A stretch of DNA of 36,551 nt from Streptosporangiaceae bacterium (lineage in GTDB: Bacteria > Actinomycetota > Actinomycetes > Streptosporangiales > Streptosporangiaceae). The notes below the pieces were generated by a model. It saw only the letters and a list, made by a program, of their open reading frames with translations. It made no database searches and had not been told where the DNA came from. Location of the stretch: assembly GCA_025934635.1 (NCBI GenBank), contig JAICWX010000059.1, forward strand, positions 1-36,551. The letters run 5' to 3'. Shown piece by piece: positions 16,499-24,844 of the stretch; position 1 is the first letter of the stretch, and every line of letters begins with the position of its first letter. A program made the translations under genes and the position numbers.

Positions 16499-17436
16499 CC
16501 CGCGACGGCCCGGGCGATCTCGGCGGCGCAGCCCCAGGACATCGAGATGCCGGCCCCGCCGTGGCCGTAGTTGTGCCACAGCACGCCGTCGCCGAGCGGC
16601 TCTGCTTCCAGCCGTACCTCGGGCCGGACCGGCCGCAGGCCGACGCGGTGGCCGAGGATCTCCGCGCCGCGCAGGCGGGGCTCGACCGCGATGCAGCCTG
16701 CCATGATCCGCTCGGCTACCTCGGCGCTGGGCTGCCGGTCCCAGTTGCCCTCTTCGTTCGTGCCGCCGAGCAAGATGGTGTCGCCGTGCGGGAACATGTA
16801 CACGATCCAGGGCGGCTCGGGGTCCCGGTTGATGAGGAACTCCCCGATGCCGGGGTTGGCGGCGATCACCACCTGCCCGCGCACCGGCACCACCGCGGGA
16901 TCGGGCACCAGGTCGCGGGCGGCCGTGCCGGAGCAGTTGACGACCACCGGCGCCACGCCGGCCAGCCCCGCCAGCGAGGTGACCGCCGACACCTCGAGCG
17001 TGCCGCCGGCCCGCTCGAACCGGGCGCGCAGGTACTCCAGGTAGACGGGCATGGTCACCAGCGGAGCGGTAAAGAACCAGCCGTCGCTGAAGCCGTCGGG
17101 CAGTTCCGGCGGCTCGCAGGGCCGCAGGTCCGGCAGGAGCCGCATCCAGTAGTACGGCTCGAACGGGGCCCGGGAGATCTCCCGGCCCGCCGCCATCCGC
17201 ACCCCGGTACCGGGTTCGGCGGCGAGCTTGGACAGCACCTCGAGCCCGGTCCGGCCCCAGGCGAGGGCTCGGTCGGGCGGCCCCACCTTCACCGCGCCCC
17301 AGACTGCCCCGGCCGCCACCGACGTGGTCTGCCCTGGCAGCTCCGCCGTCCTGATCGTCACGCTGTGCCCGGCCTCAGCGAGGCTGATCGCCGTGGTGAG
17401 GCCGGCTGCCCCGGCCCCGATTACGAGAACGTCCAT
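16495..17436 (-). CDS. FAD-dependent oxidoreductase, D-amino-acid-oxidase type
   Basis: 313-residue DAO-family flavoprotein. VIGAGAAGLTTAISLAEAGH at residues 5-24 is the FAD Rossmann motif, and the C-terminal WHNYGHGGAGISMSWGCA is the second flavin signature of D-amino-acid and D-aspartate oxidases. PVRGQVVIAANPG and YMFPHGDTILLGGTNEEGNW in the middle also match. It oxidises an amine or D-amino acid to the imine with release of peroxide; the exact substrate is unknown. TACGGT (17443-17448) lies 6 nt before the ATG. A degraded phosphatase gene lies just upstream in the same orientation. Confidence 0.88.
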   Translation of the reverse strand: MDVLVIGAGAAGLTTAISLAEAGHSVTIRTAELPGQTTSVAAGAVWGAVKVGPPDRALAWGRTGLEVLSKLAAEPGTGVRMAAGREISRAPFEPYYWMRLLPDLRPCEPPELPDGFSDGWFFTAPLVTMPVYLEYLRARFERAGGTLEVSAVTSLAGLAGVAPVVVNCSGTAARDLVPDPAVVPVRGQVVIAANPGIGEFLINRDPEPPWIVYMFPHGDTILLGGTNEEGNWDRQPSAEVAERIMAGCIAVEPRLRGAEILGHRVGLRPVRPEVRLEAEPLGDGVLWHNYGHGGAGISMSWGCAAEIARAVAG

Positions 17437-17442
17437 GAGCCG

Positions 17443-17448
17443 ACCGTA
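17443..17448 (-). promoter_or_regulatory. -10 box of the DAO-type gene
   Basis: TACGGT, 6 nt before the ATG at 17436. Confidence 0.4.
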
Positions 17449-17469
17449 TCCCGTGCTCCCGGACCGGGC

Positions 17470-17749
17470 CTAGCGCGGGCGGACCAGGGTGAACGTCCCG
17501 GGCCCGGACCGCCTGGCCGGGCGAGGCCCACGACACCACCACGCTCGTGGCCGGGTTGTCACCCCAGGTCAGGTGGATCTGCTCGGGCGTGCCGTCGGCG
17601 GCAGCGGCCCGCGAGCGGCGCGCCCGCATCGCCGCCCTCGCCGGGCTGGCGGCCGCAGCCATCAAGCCCGTGCCGCCCGCCCCGGCCAGCACCTGGCGGC
17701 GTGACATCGACGAGCGCGGGGGCCGCGTTCTGGCTGGCTTCTCCGGCAT
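17470..17749 (-). pseudogene. Remnant of a Tat-exported metallophosphoesterase (purple acid phosphatase-like)
   Basis: The first 80 or so codons from 17749 read a Tat signal (MSRRQVLAGAGGTGLMAAAA, residues 15-34) and then PEQIHLTWGDNPATSVVVSW, the start of the N-terminal fibronectin-like domain of purple acid phosphatases. The catalytic metallophosphoesterase domain, normally several hundred residues, is absent. After about 17510 another frame reads GPGTFTLVRPR and stops at 17470-17472, which resembles the end of such proteins. The simplest reading is a large internal deletion that also shifted the frame. Identification of the C-terminal scrap is tentative; the N-terminal part is firm. Confidence 0.65.
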
Positions 17750-17778
17750 AACGGAAAAGTAACGACCGCGGGTGAACG

Positions 17779-17816
17779 CCGGATGGCGGCGCCCGCCTAG
17801 GCGCGCCGCCATCCGG
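17779..17816 (-). terminator. 14-bp perfect hairpin downstream of the class III aminotransferase gene
   Basis: CCGGATGGCGGCGC (17779-17792) is perfectly complementary to 17803-17816 with a 10-nt loop. On the minus strand it starts 26 bp after the aminotransferase stop and is followed within 40 bp by a short T-run. The octamer GGTGAACG flanks it as a direct repeat (17771-17778 and 17815-17822), overlapping the right arm by 2 bp. A Rho-independent terminator is the likely role. Confidence 0.65.
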
Positions 17817-17842
17817 TGAACGTTGGCTCAGCTGAGCGCCAT

Positions 17843-19222
17843 TTACAGGCGCGTCCAGGCTTCGGTGAGGACCTCGCGCAGGATGCGCTCGATCTCGTCG
17901 AAGTGCTCCTGGCCGCAGATGAGCGGCGGCGACAGCTGGATCACCGGGTCGCCACGGTCGTCGGCCCGGCAGACCAGCCCGGCGTCGAACAGCGCCTGGG
18001 ACAGGAACCCGCGCAGCAGCCGCTCGGATTCGTCGTCGGTGAACGTCTCGCGGGTGACCTTGTCCTTGACCATCTCGATGCCGTAGAAGTACCCGGCGCC
18101 GCGCACGTCGCCGACGATCGGCAGGTCGTAGAGCTTCTCCAGGGTGGCGCGGAACGCGGCCTCGTTGGCCCGGACGTTCCCCAGCAGGTCTTCCTTCTCG
18201 AAGATGTCCAGGTTGGCCAGCGCCACCGCGGACGACACGGGGTGCCCGGCGAACGTGATTCCGTGCAGGAACGTGGCCGTCCCGGCCGTGAACGGCTCCA
18301 TCAGCCGGTCGCTGACCATCATGCCGCCGAGCGGCGAGTAGCCGGACGTGACGCCCTTGGCGAAGGTGATGATGTCCGGCTGGTAGCCATACCGCTCGGA
18401 GCCGAAGTAGTGGCCGAGCCGGCCGAACGCGCAGATCACCTCGTCGGAGACGAGCAGCACGCCATACTGGTCGCAGATCTCCCTGACCCGCTGGAAGTAG
18501 CCGGGCGGCGGCGGGAAGCAGCCGCCGGAGTTCTGCACCGGCTCAAGGTAGATCGCGGCGACCGAGCCCGGGCCCTCGCGCAGGATGGCCCGCTCGATCT
18601 CGTCCGCCGCCCACTGCCCGAACTGCTCCTCGTCCCCGGCCAGGAAATCCGGCGCGCGGTAGAAGTTGGTGTTCGGTACCCGGACGCCGCCCGGCGGCAG
18701 CGGCTCGAACGCGTGCTTGATGTCGGCCAGGCCGGTGATGGCCAGGGCGCCCATCGACGTGCCGTGATACGCGAGCTCCCGGCTGAGCACCTTGTACCGG
18801 CCGGGCTCGCCGGTCAGCTTGAAGTACTGCTTGGCGAGCTTCCACGCCGACTCGACGGCTTCCGAGCCGCTGGTGGTGAAGAACACCCGGTTCAGGTCGC
18901 CGGGGGCCATGTCGGCCAGCCGGGCGGCGAGCTCGATGGCCTTGGGGTGCGCGTAGGACCACAGCGGGAAGTAGGCGAGCTCGGCCGCCTGCCGCGCCCC
19001 GGCCTCGGCGATCTCGGCCCGGCCGTGGCCGACCTGGCTGACGAACAGGCCGGAGAGCCCGTCCAGGTACCGCTTGCCGTGCTGGTCGTAGACGTAGGCA
19101 CCGGATCCGCGCACGATCACGGGAACCTCGTGGTCCGCGTAGGAGGACATCCGGGTGAAGTGCAGCCACAGATTGCGCTTGGCGGCTTCCTGGATGTCCC
19201 CGATGGCGTCGAAGGATGTCAT
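17843..19222 (-). CDS. Class III aminotransferase (putrescine/omega-amino acid type)
   Basis: PLP enzyme of 459 residues that moves an amino group from a diamine or omega-amino acid to a keto acid such as pyruvate. The PLP lysine is K289 in ITFAKGVTSGYSPLGG, and the Asp that contacts the pyridine N is D260 in LLVSDEVICAFGRLG. The SGLFVSQVGHGR and GITFAGHPVSSAVALANL segments match the putrescine/spermidine-pyruvate aminotransferase (SpuC-like) branch. The ATG overlaps the stop of the Lrp gene by 4 bp (ATGA) with GGGGAA upstream, so the two are coupled. With the divergent aldehyde dehydrogenase it gives the two steps amine to aldehyde to acid. The exact substrate is inferred from context. Confidence 0.9.
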   Translation of the reverse strand: MTSFDAIGDIQEAAKRNLWLHFTRMSSYADHEVPVIVRGSGAYVYDQHGKRYLDGLSGLFVSQVGHGRAEIAEAGARQAAELAYFPLWSYAHPKAIELAARLADMAPGDLNRVFFTTSGSEAVESAWKLAKQYFKLTGEPGRYKVLSRELAYHGTSMGALAITGLADIKHAFEPLPPGGVRVPNTNFYRAPDFLAGDEEQFGQWAADEIERAILREGPGSVAAIYLEPVQNSGGCFPPPPGYFQRVREICDQYGVLLVSDEVICAFGRLGHYFGSERYGYQPDIITFAKGVTSGYSPLGGMMVSDRLMEPFTAGTATFLHGITFAGHPVSSAVALANLDIFEKEDLLGNVRANEAAFRATLEKLYDLPIVGDVRGAGYFYGIEMVKDKVTRETFTDDESERLLRGFLSQALFDAGLVCRADDRGDPVIQLSPPLICGQEHFDEIERILREVLTEAWTRL

Positions 19223-19707
19223 CTTGTTCCCCATGAGTAGGTTTGCTTGCGGAGCTTGAGGTAGACGAAGGTCTCTGTGCTGGTCACGCAGGGCACACCG
19301 CGGACCCGGCCCAGGATCTCGAGGAGGTGGTCGTCGTCCTCGCAGACGACCTCCGCCAGCACGTCGAACGAGCCGGCGGTGATCACGACGTAGTCGATCT
19401 CCTCCATGTCGGAGAGCTGGCTGGCGACCTTCTCCAGGTCGCCATCGGTCTTGATCGCGATCATGGCCTGCCGCCGGAAGCCCAGCGTCAGCGGATCGGT
19501 CACGGCGACGATCTGCATGACCCCGGCGTCCTGCAGGCGCTGCACGCGCTGCCGGACCGCCGCCTCGGACAGCCCGACGGCCTTGCCGATCGCTGCGTAG
19601 GAACGCCGGCCGTCCTGCTGCAGCTGCTCGATGATCTGCTTGGAGACATCGTCGGGGACGACACCGCCGGAATTCTGGTACGGGGACGTCCTCGCGCTGC
19701 GCGCCAT
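19219..19707 (-). CDS. Lrp/AsnC-family transcriptional regulator
   Basis: 162 residues: N-terminal HTH (about 20-65, ending SEAAVRQRVQRLQDAGV) and C-terminal ligand-binding AsnC domain (YVVITAGSFDVLAEVVCEDDDHLLEIL). Such regulators sense amino acids or amines and wrap DNA as octamers. The gene sits first in an operon with the aminotransferase (4-bp overlap) and is divergent from the aldehyde dehydrogenase, so it most likely controls both. The start has a good ribosome site (GGAGAGGAGAC). Confidence 0.93.
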   Translation of the reverse strand: MARSARTSPYQNSGGVVPDDVSKQIIEQLQQDGRRSYAAIGKAVGLSEAAVRQRVQRLQDAGVMQIVAVTDPLTLGFRRQAMIAIKTDGDLEKVASQLSDMEEIDYVVITAGSFDVLAEVVCEDDDHLLEILGRVRGVPCVTSTETFVYLKLRKQTYSWGTR

Positions 19708-19744
19708 CCCGCCGTCTCCTCTCCCGAACTCGGGCTTGTCGCCT

Positions 19745-19833
19745 TCCAGTCAACTGATTTCGTAGGTATTAGTCAGAATAGCAACTGAATCGCTTGTGAA
19801 GATAGTCCTCCTCTGCGAAGCTCGTCGCAGAGG
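19745..19833. promoter_or_regulatory. Divergent Lrp/aldehyde dehydrogenase control region
   Basis: The 148-bp gap contains an AT-rich stretch rare in this window. The element CAACTGAWT occurs twice, near 19752 and 19784, about three helical turns apart, as expected for Lrp-type cooperative sites. Nearer the dehydrogenase, CCTCTGCGA (19810-19818) pairs perfectly with 19825-19833 across a 6-nt loop, 22 bp before the ATG, and would sit in the 5' leader. Binding is inferred. Confidence 0.4.
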
Positions 19834-19855
19834 ATCATGGGACGGAGGGCGCAAG

Positions 19856-21286
19856 ATGGCAGACCGCGCGCTGCAGAACTTCGTGAACGGCACGTACACC
19901 GACGCCGCCGACGGCCGCACCAGCGACGTCATCGACCCCAGTACCGGCGAGGTCTACGCCCAGGCGCCGGTATCCGGCCGCGAGGACGTGGACGCGGCCA
20001 TGCGGGCGGCGGCGGACGCGTTCCCGGGATGGCGCGACGCCACCCCGGCCGAGCGCAGCCTGGCCATGTTCCGGCTCGCCGACGCGATCGAGAAGCGCGC
20101 CGGCGACATCATCGAGGCCGAGACCCGCAACACCGGCAAGCCCGTCGCCTTCATGACCTCGGAGGAGGTGCCGCCCGCGGTCGACCAGATCAGGTTCTTC
20201 GCCGGCGCGGCCCGGCTCCTGGAAGGCCGCAGCGCGGGCGAGTACATGAAGGACCACACCTCCATGATCCGGCGCGAGCCGATCGGCGTGTGCGCCCAGG
20301 TCACCCCGTGGAACTACCCGATGATGATGGCGGTCTGGAAGTTCGGGCCGGCCATCGCGGCGGGCAACACCATCGTGCTCAAGCCGTCGGACACCACCCC
20401 GGTATCCACGCTGCTGCTGGCCGAGATCGCGGCCGAGTTCCTGCCGCCGGGCGTGTTCAACGTGGTGTGCGGCGACCGGGACACCGGCCGCGAGCTCATC
20501 TCGCACCCCGTGCCCAGCATGGTGTCGATCACCGGCTCGGTCCGGGCAGGCATGGAGGTGGCCCGGGCGGCCGCCGATGACCTCAAGCGCGTCCACCTCG
20601 AGCTCGGCGGCAAGGCGCCGGTCGTGGTCTTCGACGACGCCGACATCGAGGCCACCGCGGCGGGCATCGCCGGCGCGGGCTACTTCAACGCCGGGCAGGA
20701 CTGCACCGCGGCGACCCGCGTGCTGGCCGCCCCCGGCATCGCCGCCGACCTGACCGCGGCGCTGGCCGAGCAGGCCGGCCGCACCAGGACCGGCGGCCTG
20801 GACGTGCCCGACGCCTACTTCGGCCCGCTGAACAACCCGAACCAGCTGGCCCGGGTCGAGGGCATGCTCGGGCGCACGCCCGGCCACGCCGAGGTCGTGG
20901 CCGGCGGCCACCGGGTGGGGGAGCGCGGCTACCTGTACGCCCCCACCGTGGTGTCGGGGCTGCGGCAGGACGCCGAGATGATCCAGGACGAGATCTTCGG
21001 CCCGGTCATCACCGTGCAGCGGTTCACCGACGAGGACGAGGCGGTCCGCTGGGCCAACGACGTCAAGTACGGCCTGGCCTCCAGCGTGTGGACGAAGGAC
21101 CACGGCCGCGCGATGCGGATGGCCAAGCGGCTGGACTTCGGCGCGGTGTGGATCAACACCCACATCCCGGTCGTGGCCGAGATGCCGCACGGCGGCTTCA
21201 AGCACTCCGGTTACGGCAAGGACCTGTCCATGTACGGCTTCGAGGACTACACCCGCATCAAGCACGTCATGAGCTTCATCGGCTAG
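19856..21286 (+). CDS. Gamma-aminobutyraldehyde-type dehydrogenase
   Basis: NAD(P)+-dependent aldehyde dehydrogenase of 476 residues. The oxyanion Asn is N153 (TPWNYPM), the general base E249 (LELGGKAP) and the nucleophile C283 ([11 protein letters not shown]). [20 protein letters not shown] at the start and [13 protein letters not shown] are typical of the PatD/gamma-aminobutyraldehyde (betaine aldehyde-like) group. I chose ATG 19856 because of the GGAGGG site; an in-frame ATG at 19796 would add a hairpin-coding leader. It would oxidise the aminoaldehyde from the divergent aminotransferase to GABA or a homologue. The last 11 bp overlap the convergent nitrilase gene. Confidence 0.92.
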   Translation: MADRALQNFVNGTYTDAADGRTSDVIDPSTGEVYAQAPVSGREDVDAAMRAAADAFPGWRDATPAERSLAMFRLADAIEKRAGDIIEAETRNTGKPVAFMTSEEVPPAVDQIRFFAGAARLLEGRSAGEYMKDHTSMIRREPIGVCAQVTPWNYPMMMAVWKFGPAIAAGNTIVLKPSDTTPVSTLLLAEIAAEFLPPGVFNVVCGDRDTGRELISHPVPSMVSITGSVRAGMEVARAAADDLKRVHLELGGKAPVVVFDDADIEATAAGIAGAGYFNAGQDCTAATRVLAAPGIAADLTAALAEQAGRTRTGGLDVPDAYFGPLNNPNQLARVEGMLGRTPGHAEVVAGGHRVGERGYLYAPTVVSGLRQDAEMIQDEIFGPVITVQRFTDEDEAVRWANDVKYGLASSVWTKDHGRAMRMAKRLDFGAVWINTHIPVVAEMPHGGFKHSGYGKDLSMYGFEDYTRIKHVMSFIG

Positions 21287-22391
21287 CAGGCATCAGGTAG
21301 CCGGTGGCACCCCGGGTACCTAAGTCCTTGGACGGGCGGCGCCAGACGTCGCGTTCGTGCATGAGCTCGATCTGCCGGTCGATGACCTCGCGCCGGTACT
21401 CGGCGTGCGTGTACGGGGCGCGGTCGAGGTAGAGGTTCTTCGGGTAGACGGGCTCTTCGTAGATGATCTGGTACTGCTCGGTGGCCAGGTCCTTGATCCA
21501 GTTGTCCCACTGCGCGCTGGCCCGGAACTTGCGCAGCGCCTCGACGTCGACCGTCCCGGCCACCCAGGACGAGCCCGCGCTGTAGTCGTGCCGGCCGATG
21601 ATCTGGCCCCGGTAGTCGATCACGGCCGAGCCGCCGCCGAACGTGTCGATCGGCACGTCCGAGTCCGTGTGCAGGTAGTAGGTGCCGACGTTGCAGGCGA
21701 TCAGGTAGAAGTTGTTGTCCAGCGCCCGGGCGCGGTTCTGCACCTCGAACAGGCCGTTGCCGACGTGCGGGTGCGGGTAGGGGCCCCGGTACACCACCTC
21801 GGCGCCGTTCATGGCCAGGCCGCGGGCGTTCTCCGGGTACGAGCCCTCGTTCGCCATCAGGAACCCGAGCCGCCCGATCGCGGTGTCGGCCACCGGGTAG
21901 AACGCGTCCAGGTTGCGGCCGTACAGCTCGATCCACCGGTCCCACACGTTGTGCGGGGTCACCGAGTGCTCGACCGGCAGCAGCGGCACCACCTTGTGGT
22001 GCCGCAGGACGATCTCACCCTCGGGGTCGAGCACGAACCCGACGTTGAAGAAGCGGCCGGGGAACTCGGGGTGCCGCGCCTTGGCCTGGCCCATCACGAA
22101 CGCGTCCCACTGCCGGGCCAGCGCGCCCAGCGCGTCCGTCTCCGGGCCGGGGATGTCGATCGCGCACTCCCGCGCGAACGTCTCGTGGTCGAGGTCGAGC
22201 ACCTCGTCGTTGAAGCCCTGCAGCGCCCCCTCAGGGATGGCGATCAGCCGGACCGGCAGGTCCAGGCTGGACAGCCACGACGCCGCCTTGATCAGGTGCG
22301 AGATGTGCTCGATGTTGACGCTGATCTCGTCGCGGTGGCGGATGCCCCGCATGGTGGGCACCAGGCCGATGGCCTGGTAGGGCTCGATCAT
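21276..22391 (-). CDS. Nitrilase-superfamily protein lacking the catalytic Cys
   Basis: 371-residue member of the carbon-nitrogen hydrolase superfamily, where Glu-Lys-Cys cleave nitriles or amides. The Glu (E54, IPEGAL) and Lys (K133, LRHHKVVPL) are present, but the position of the Cys in the usual ICYDGNFPE reads [10 protein letters not shown]: Ala at 180 (codon GCG). The following [15 protein letters not shown] aligns well, so the gap cannot be placed elsewhere. Normal Cys-dependent catalysis is therefore unlikely; it may be a binding or regulatory protein, or use another chemistry. The start at 22391 has a strong GGAGGT site. It is convergent with the aminobutyraldehyde dehydrogenase and follows the SRPBCC gene (34 bp), probably in one transcript. 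Confidence 0.88.
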   Translation of the reverse strand: MIEPYQAIGLVPTMRGIRHRDEISVNIEHISHLIKAASWLSSLDLPVRLIAIPEGALQGFNDEVLDLDHETFARECAIDIPGPETDALGALARQWDAFVMGQAKARHPEFPGRFFNVGFVLDPEGEIVLRHHKVVPLLPVEHSVTPHNVWDRWIELYGRNLDAFYPVADTAIGRLGFLMANEGSYPENARGLAMNGAEVVYRGPYPHPHVGNGLFEVQNRARALDNNFYLIACNVGTYYLHTDSDVPIDTFGGGSAVIDYRGQIIGRHDYSAGSSWVAGTVDVEALRKFRASAQWDNWIKDLATEQYQIIYEEPVYPKNLYLDRAPYTHAEYRREVIDRQIELMHERDVWRRPSKDLGTRGATGYLMPASR

Positions 22392-22425
22392 GACCGACCT
22401 CCGGGGGCGCAGTATTCCGTTGTGT

Positions 22426-22884
22426 TCAGCCCGAGGCCCGCTGCCGGGTCTCGGCTTCGGACTTGATGGCCTGGTTGATCGCCGCGAAGGCGTCCTCGAT
22501 GCGGGTAATCGAATTGGCCGCGAGGCGGCCGCCGCCGTGGTTGCCGCCGAGTCCCCGGTAGGTCCCGGACTGCTCGAGCACGGTGCCGCCGGCCTCCGGG
22601 CTTAGCCGGAAGACGCGCTCGCTGATCGTCATCCCGGCCAGCTTCGAGCACCAGCGCAGTTCGGTATCCGGCTCCGCCGCCCGCACCTTGACCTTGGCGG
22701 TCATCTTCCGCCCGGTCGACGGGTGGGTGGTCGTGATGGTGAGCGTGCTCCCGGGGGCCAGCTGCCCGGTCACCGACAGGAACGCCGGATGCCACTTCGG
22801 GTAGCTGTCCAGGTCGGCCAGCACCGCCCACACGTTCTGCGGCGTGGCGGCGATCTCCACCGTGGTCGTTACCTCGTGAGCCAT
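22426..22884 (-). CDS. SRPBCC-family protein (polyketide cyclase-like)
   Basis: 152-residue single START/Bet v1-like domain: TTVEIAATPQNVWAVLADLD at the start, YPKWHPAF after it, and the C-terminal long helix GRLAANSITRIEDAFAAINQ. The fold makes a hydrophobic cavity; the ligand is unknown. An AGGAGG site lies 9 nt before the ATG. Upstream 22885-23067 holds no gene; its part 22984-23040 is AT-rich and could carry the promoter. It is probably cotranscribed with the nitrilase homologue. Confidence 0.85.
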   Translation of the reverse strand: MAHEVTTTVEIAATPQNVWAVLADLDSYPKWHPAFLSVTGQLAPGSTLTITTTHPSTGRKMTAKVKVRAAEPDTELRWCSKLAGMTISERVFRLSPEAGGTVLEQSGTYRGLGGNHGGGRLAANSITRIEDAFAAINQAIKSEAETRQRASG

Positions 22885-23067
22885 CGCGGTCGGCCTCCTG
22901 CCGGGATCATACGACGCCGTGACCGGCCCCGTCCGGGCTGGCCGCCGTGTGAACCACGTGTCGCGCGTGCCTGCTGGTCCCTCAATGTGACGAAACGCTT
23001 ACGTGGGGCACTATTTATCGATCCATTTCCGCATTCAAGCCGTTCCCCTGGGTAGGAACAGGCCGAC

Positions 23068-23971
23068 CTAAGACCCCATCGGCCCGGTGCCCGGCGGAAC
23101 CCTGCGCCGCCGGGCACCTTCCTGTTCCGGGGCGTGTTCCGGGGCCTCGCCCCGGGCCGTCCCGGACCGGACGAACCCCGGCAGCAGCGCCGCGACCAGC
23201 GCCACCGCCCCCGCGCAGAGCAGCCCACCGGAGACGAGCGAGACCCGCGGGCCGGCCAGGCTCGCCACCACGCCCGACCGGAGCTGGCCGGCCGGCGGCC
23301 CGACCCCGTAGCTCAGCAGCTCCACCCCGGCCAGCCGCCCGCGGAACTCGTCCGGGATGGTCTGGTTCCACAGCGTCTGCCGGAAGATGCCGCTGATCAT
23401 GTCGGCCGCACCCGCCGCGACCAGCGCGGCTAGCGCGAGGTAGATGTCGGGGGAGAGGCCGAACCAGGCCATCGCCAGCCCCCAGCCCGCGGCCGACAGG
23501 GCGATGGCCAGGCCGTGCCGCCGGACCCGGCCCATCCAGCCGCTGAACACCGTCACCCCGAACGCCCCCACCGACGGCGCCGCGAACATCAGCCCGGTCG
23601 CCCAGCGGGCGTGCAGCTCGACCGCCAGGAACGGGAACAGCGCATTGGGGTAGGCGAAGATCATCGCGGCCAGGTCGGCCAGGTAGGAGCCCAGCAGGTC
23701 CTGGCGGCGGACCGCGTACCGCAGCCCGCCGGTGATCCCGCGCAGGGCCGGCGGCCCGGCGTCGGCCGCCCCGGGCATGGCGGGCGGCCAGGACAACAGG
23801 CCGAACGAGGCAGCGAAACCCACCGCATCGATCCCGTACACCAGCCACGGGCCGGGCGCCACCGCCAGCACCCCGCCCAGTGTCGACCCGGAACGCCCGC
23901 GAGGACCGCCACGGCGCCAGGTCCGGCCACAGTGCCGCCCGCTGATCCCCTTTATCCCCGTTAGGTGACAT
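23068..23971 (-). pseudogene. MFS transporter with an internal frame-shifting deletion
   Basis: From ATG 23971 the frame reads an MFS-type N-terminus (PDLAPWRSSRAFR, residues 16-28), but at about 23887 it leaves that frame. The rest, from GGVLAVAPGPWLVYGIDAVG to the stop at 23068, reads in another frame as the middle and C-terminal half of a drug-exporter-like MFS protein (helices around LLGSYLADLAAMIFAYPNAL, GLAIALSAAGWGLAMAWFG). The first four or so helices, with the usual LWAG and motif A, are missing. This is an internal deletion, not a simple frameshift. The start overlaps the DMT transporter stop by 11 bp, so the intact ancestor was translationally coupled to it, in the same riboswitch-led unit. 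Confidence 0.75.
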
Positions 23972-24812
23972 TGAGCAGCCCGATACCGGTCGCGACCAGC
24001 ACCGTAGCGGCGATGCGGGTCCGGCCGAACGGCTCGCGGAACACCAGGGTGGCGATGATCGCGCCGAAGATCACGCTGGTCTCGCGCAGCGCGGCGATCG
24101 GGGCCAGCGCACCCCGGGTCTGCGCCCACAGCACCAGGCCGTAGGCCAGCACGCTCAGCGCCCCGGCGGCCAGGCCCGCCAGCAGGATCCGCGGCGGCTG
24201 CTTCAGCAGCACCTCACGCCGGCGGGCCACGGCGAACATCGGCACGCCCAGGCTCTCCAGCACCATCAGCCAGCCGATGTAGCCGCCCGGGCTGCCCGAC
24301 ATGCGCACTCCCACGCCGTCCACCGTCGTGTAGGCGGCGATGGTCAGGCCGGTGCCGACCGCGGCCGCGAACGCCGCCCGCCCGGGCCGCCGGCCGGCCA
24401 GTACCAGCACGGCCAGCCCGGCGGCCACCACGAGGATGCCGCCCACCTGCAGCAGCGCCAGGTGCTCGTGGACGAAGATCAGCGCCAGGATGGTCACCAC
24501 CAGCGGTGACGTGCCCCGGGCGAGCGGATAGACCTGGCCGAACTCGCCCAGCCGGTAGCACTGCATCAGCAGCACGTTGTAGAAGATGTGGATCGCGACC
24601 GACGCGAGCAGGTACGGCCAGCAGTCCGCCCGGGGCAGGGCAGCCACGATGACCAGCGGGATCCCGACCACGATGCCGCCCACGCCGATCAGCGCGAAGG
24701 CGAGCGTCTGGTCCTTGATGCCGTGCGCGATGGCGTTCCAGATCGCGTGGGTGACGGCGGCGCCGAGAACGGCGCAGGTGACGGCGGCGGAGAGGGTAGT
24801 CGACGGGTCCAA
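23961..24812 (-). CDS. EamA/DMT-family transporter under a ykkC-class riboswitch
   Basis: 283-residue membrane protein with about ten helices in two EamA repeats (AAVTHAIWNAIAHGIKDQTL at the start; LARGTSPLVVTILALIFVHE closing the first repeat; FREPFGRTRIAATVLVATGIGLLNV closing the second). The direction is probably export or exchange of a small metabolite. The start is TTG 24812, with GAGGAG 5 nt upstream. This site is part of an 8-bp inverted repeat that can hide it, next to the riboswitch at 24837-24997, so expression is probably controlled at translation. If the riboswitch is guanidine-I, guanidinium export is the natural guess, although the usual partner there is a small SMR protein rather than EamA. 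Confidence 0.9.
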   Translation of the reverse strand: MDPSTTLSAAVTCAVLGAAVTHAIWNAIAHGIKDQTLAFALIGVGGIVVGIPLVIVAALPRADCWPYLLASVAIHIFYNVLLMQCYRLGEFGQVYPLARGTSPLVVTILALIFVHEHLALLQVGGILVVAAGLAVLVLAGRRPGRAAFAAAVGTGLTIAAYTTVDGVGVRMSGSPGGYIGWLMVLESLGVPMFAVARRREVLLKQPPRILLAGLAAGALSVLAYGLVLWAQTRGALAPIAALRETSVIFGAIIATLVFREPFGRTRIAATVLVATGIGLLNVT

Positions 24813-24814
24813 CG

Positions 24815-24844
24815 GGGCTCCTCAGGCAGGCTGAACAGGAGCCC
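24815..24844 (-). promoter_or_regulatory. Shine-Dalgarno-sequestering hairpin (riboswitch expression platform)
   Basis: In the transcript GGGCTCCT (24844 down to 24837) is a perfect complement of AGGAGCCC (24822 down to 24815), which contains the ribosome site of the TTG start at 24812. The anti-SD strand directly follows the aptamer and can instead pair with AGCCC at 24852-24848. Which state the ligand favours is unresolved. Confidence 0.6.

Noticed and set aside
17816..19240. 474-residue plus-strand frame opposite the aminotransferase
   Set aside because: No family resemblance, composition typical of antisense in high-GC DNA; the minus-strand enzyme has all active-site residues.
23042..23059. 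Terminator after the MFS remnant
   Set aside because: Only a 5-bp stem with an 8-nt loop and no T-run; too weak to call.
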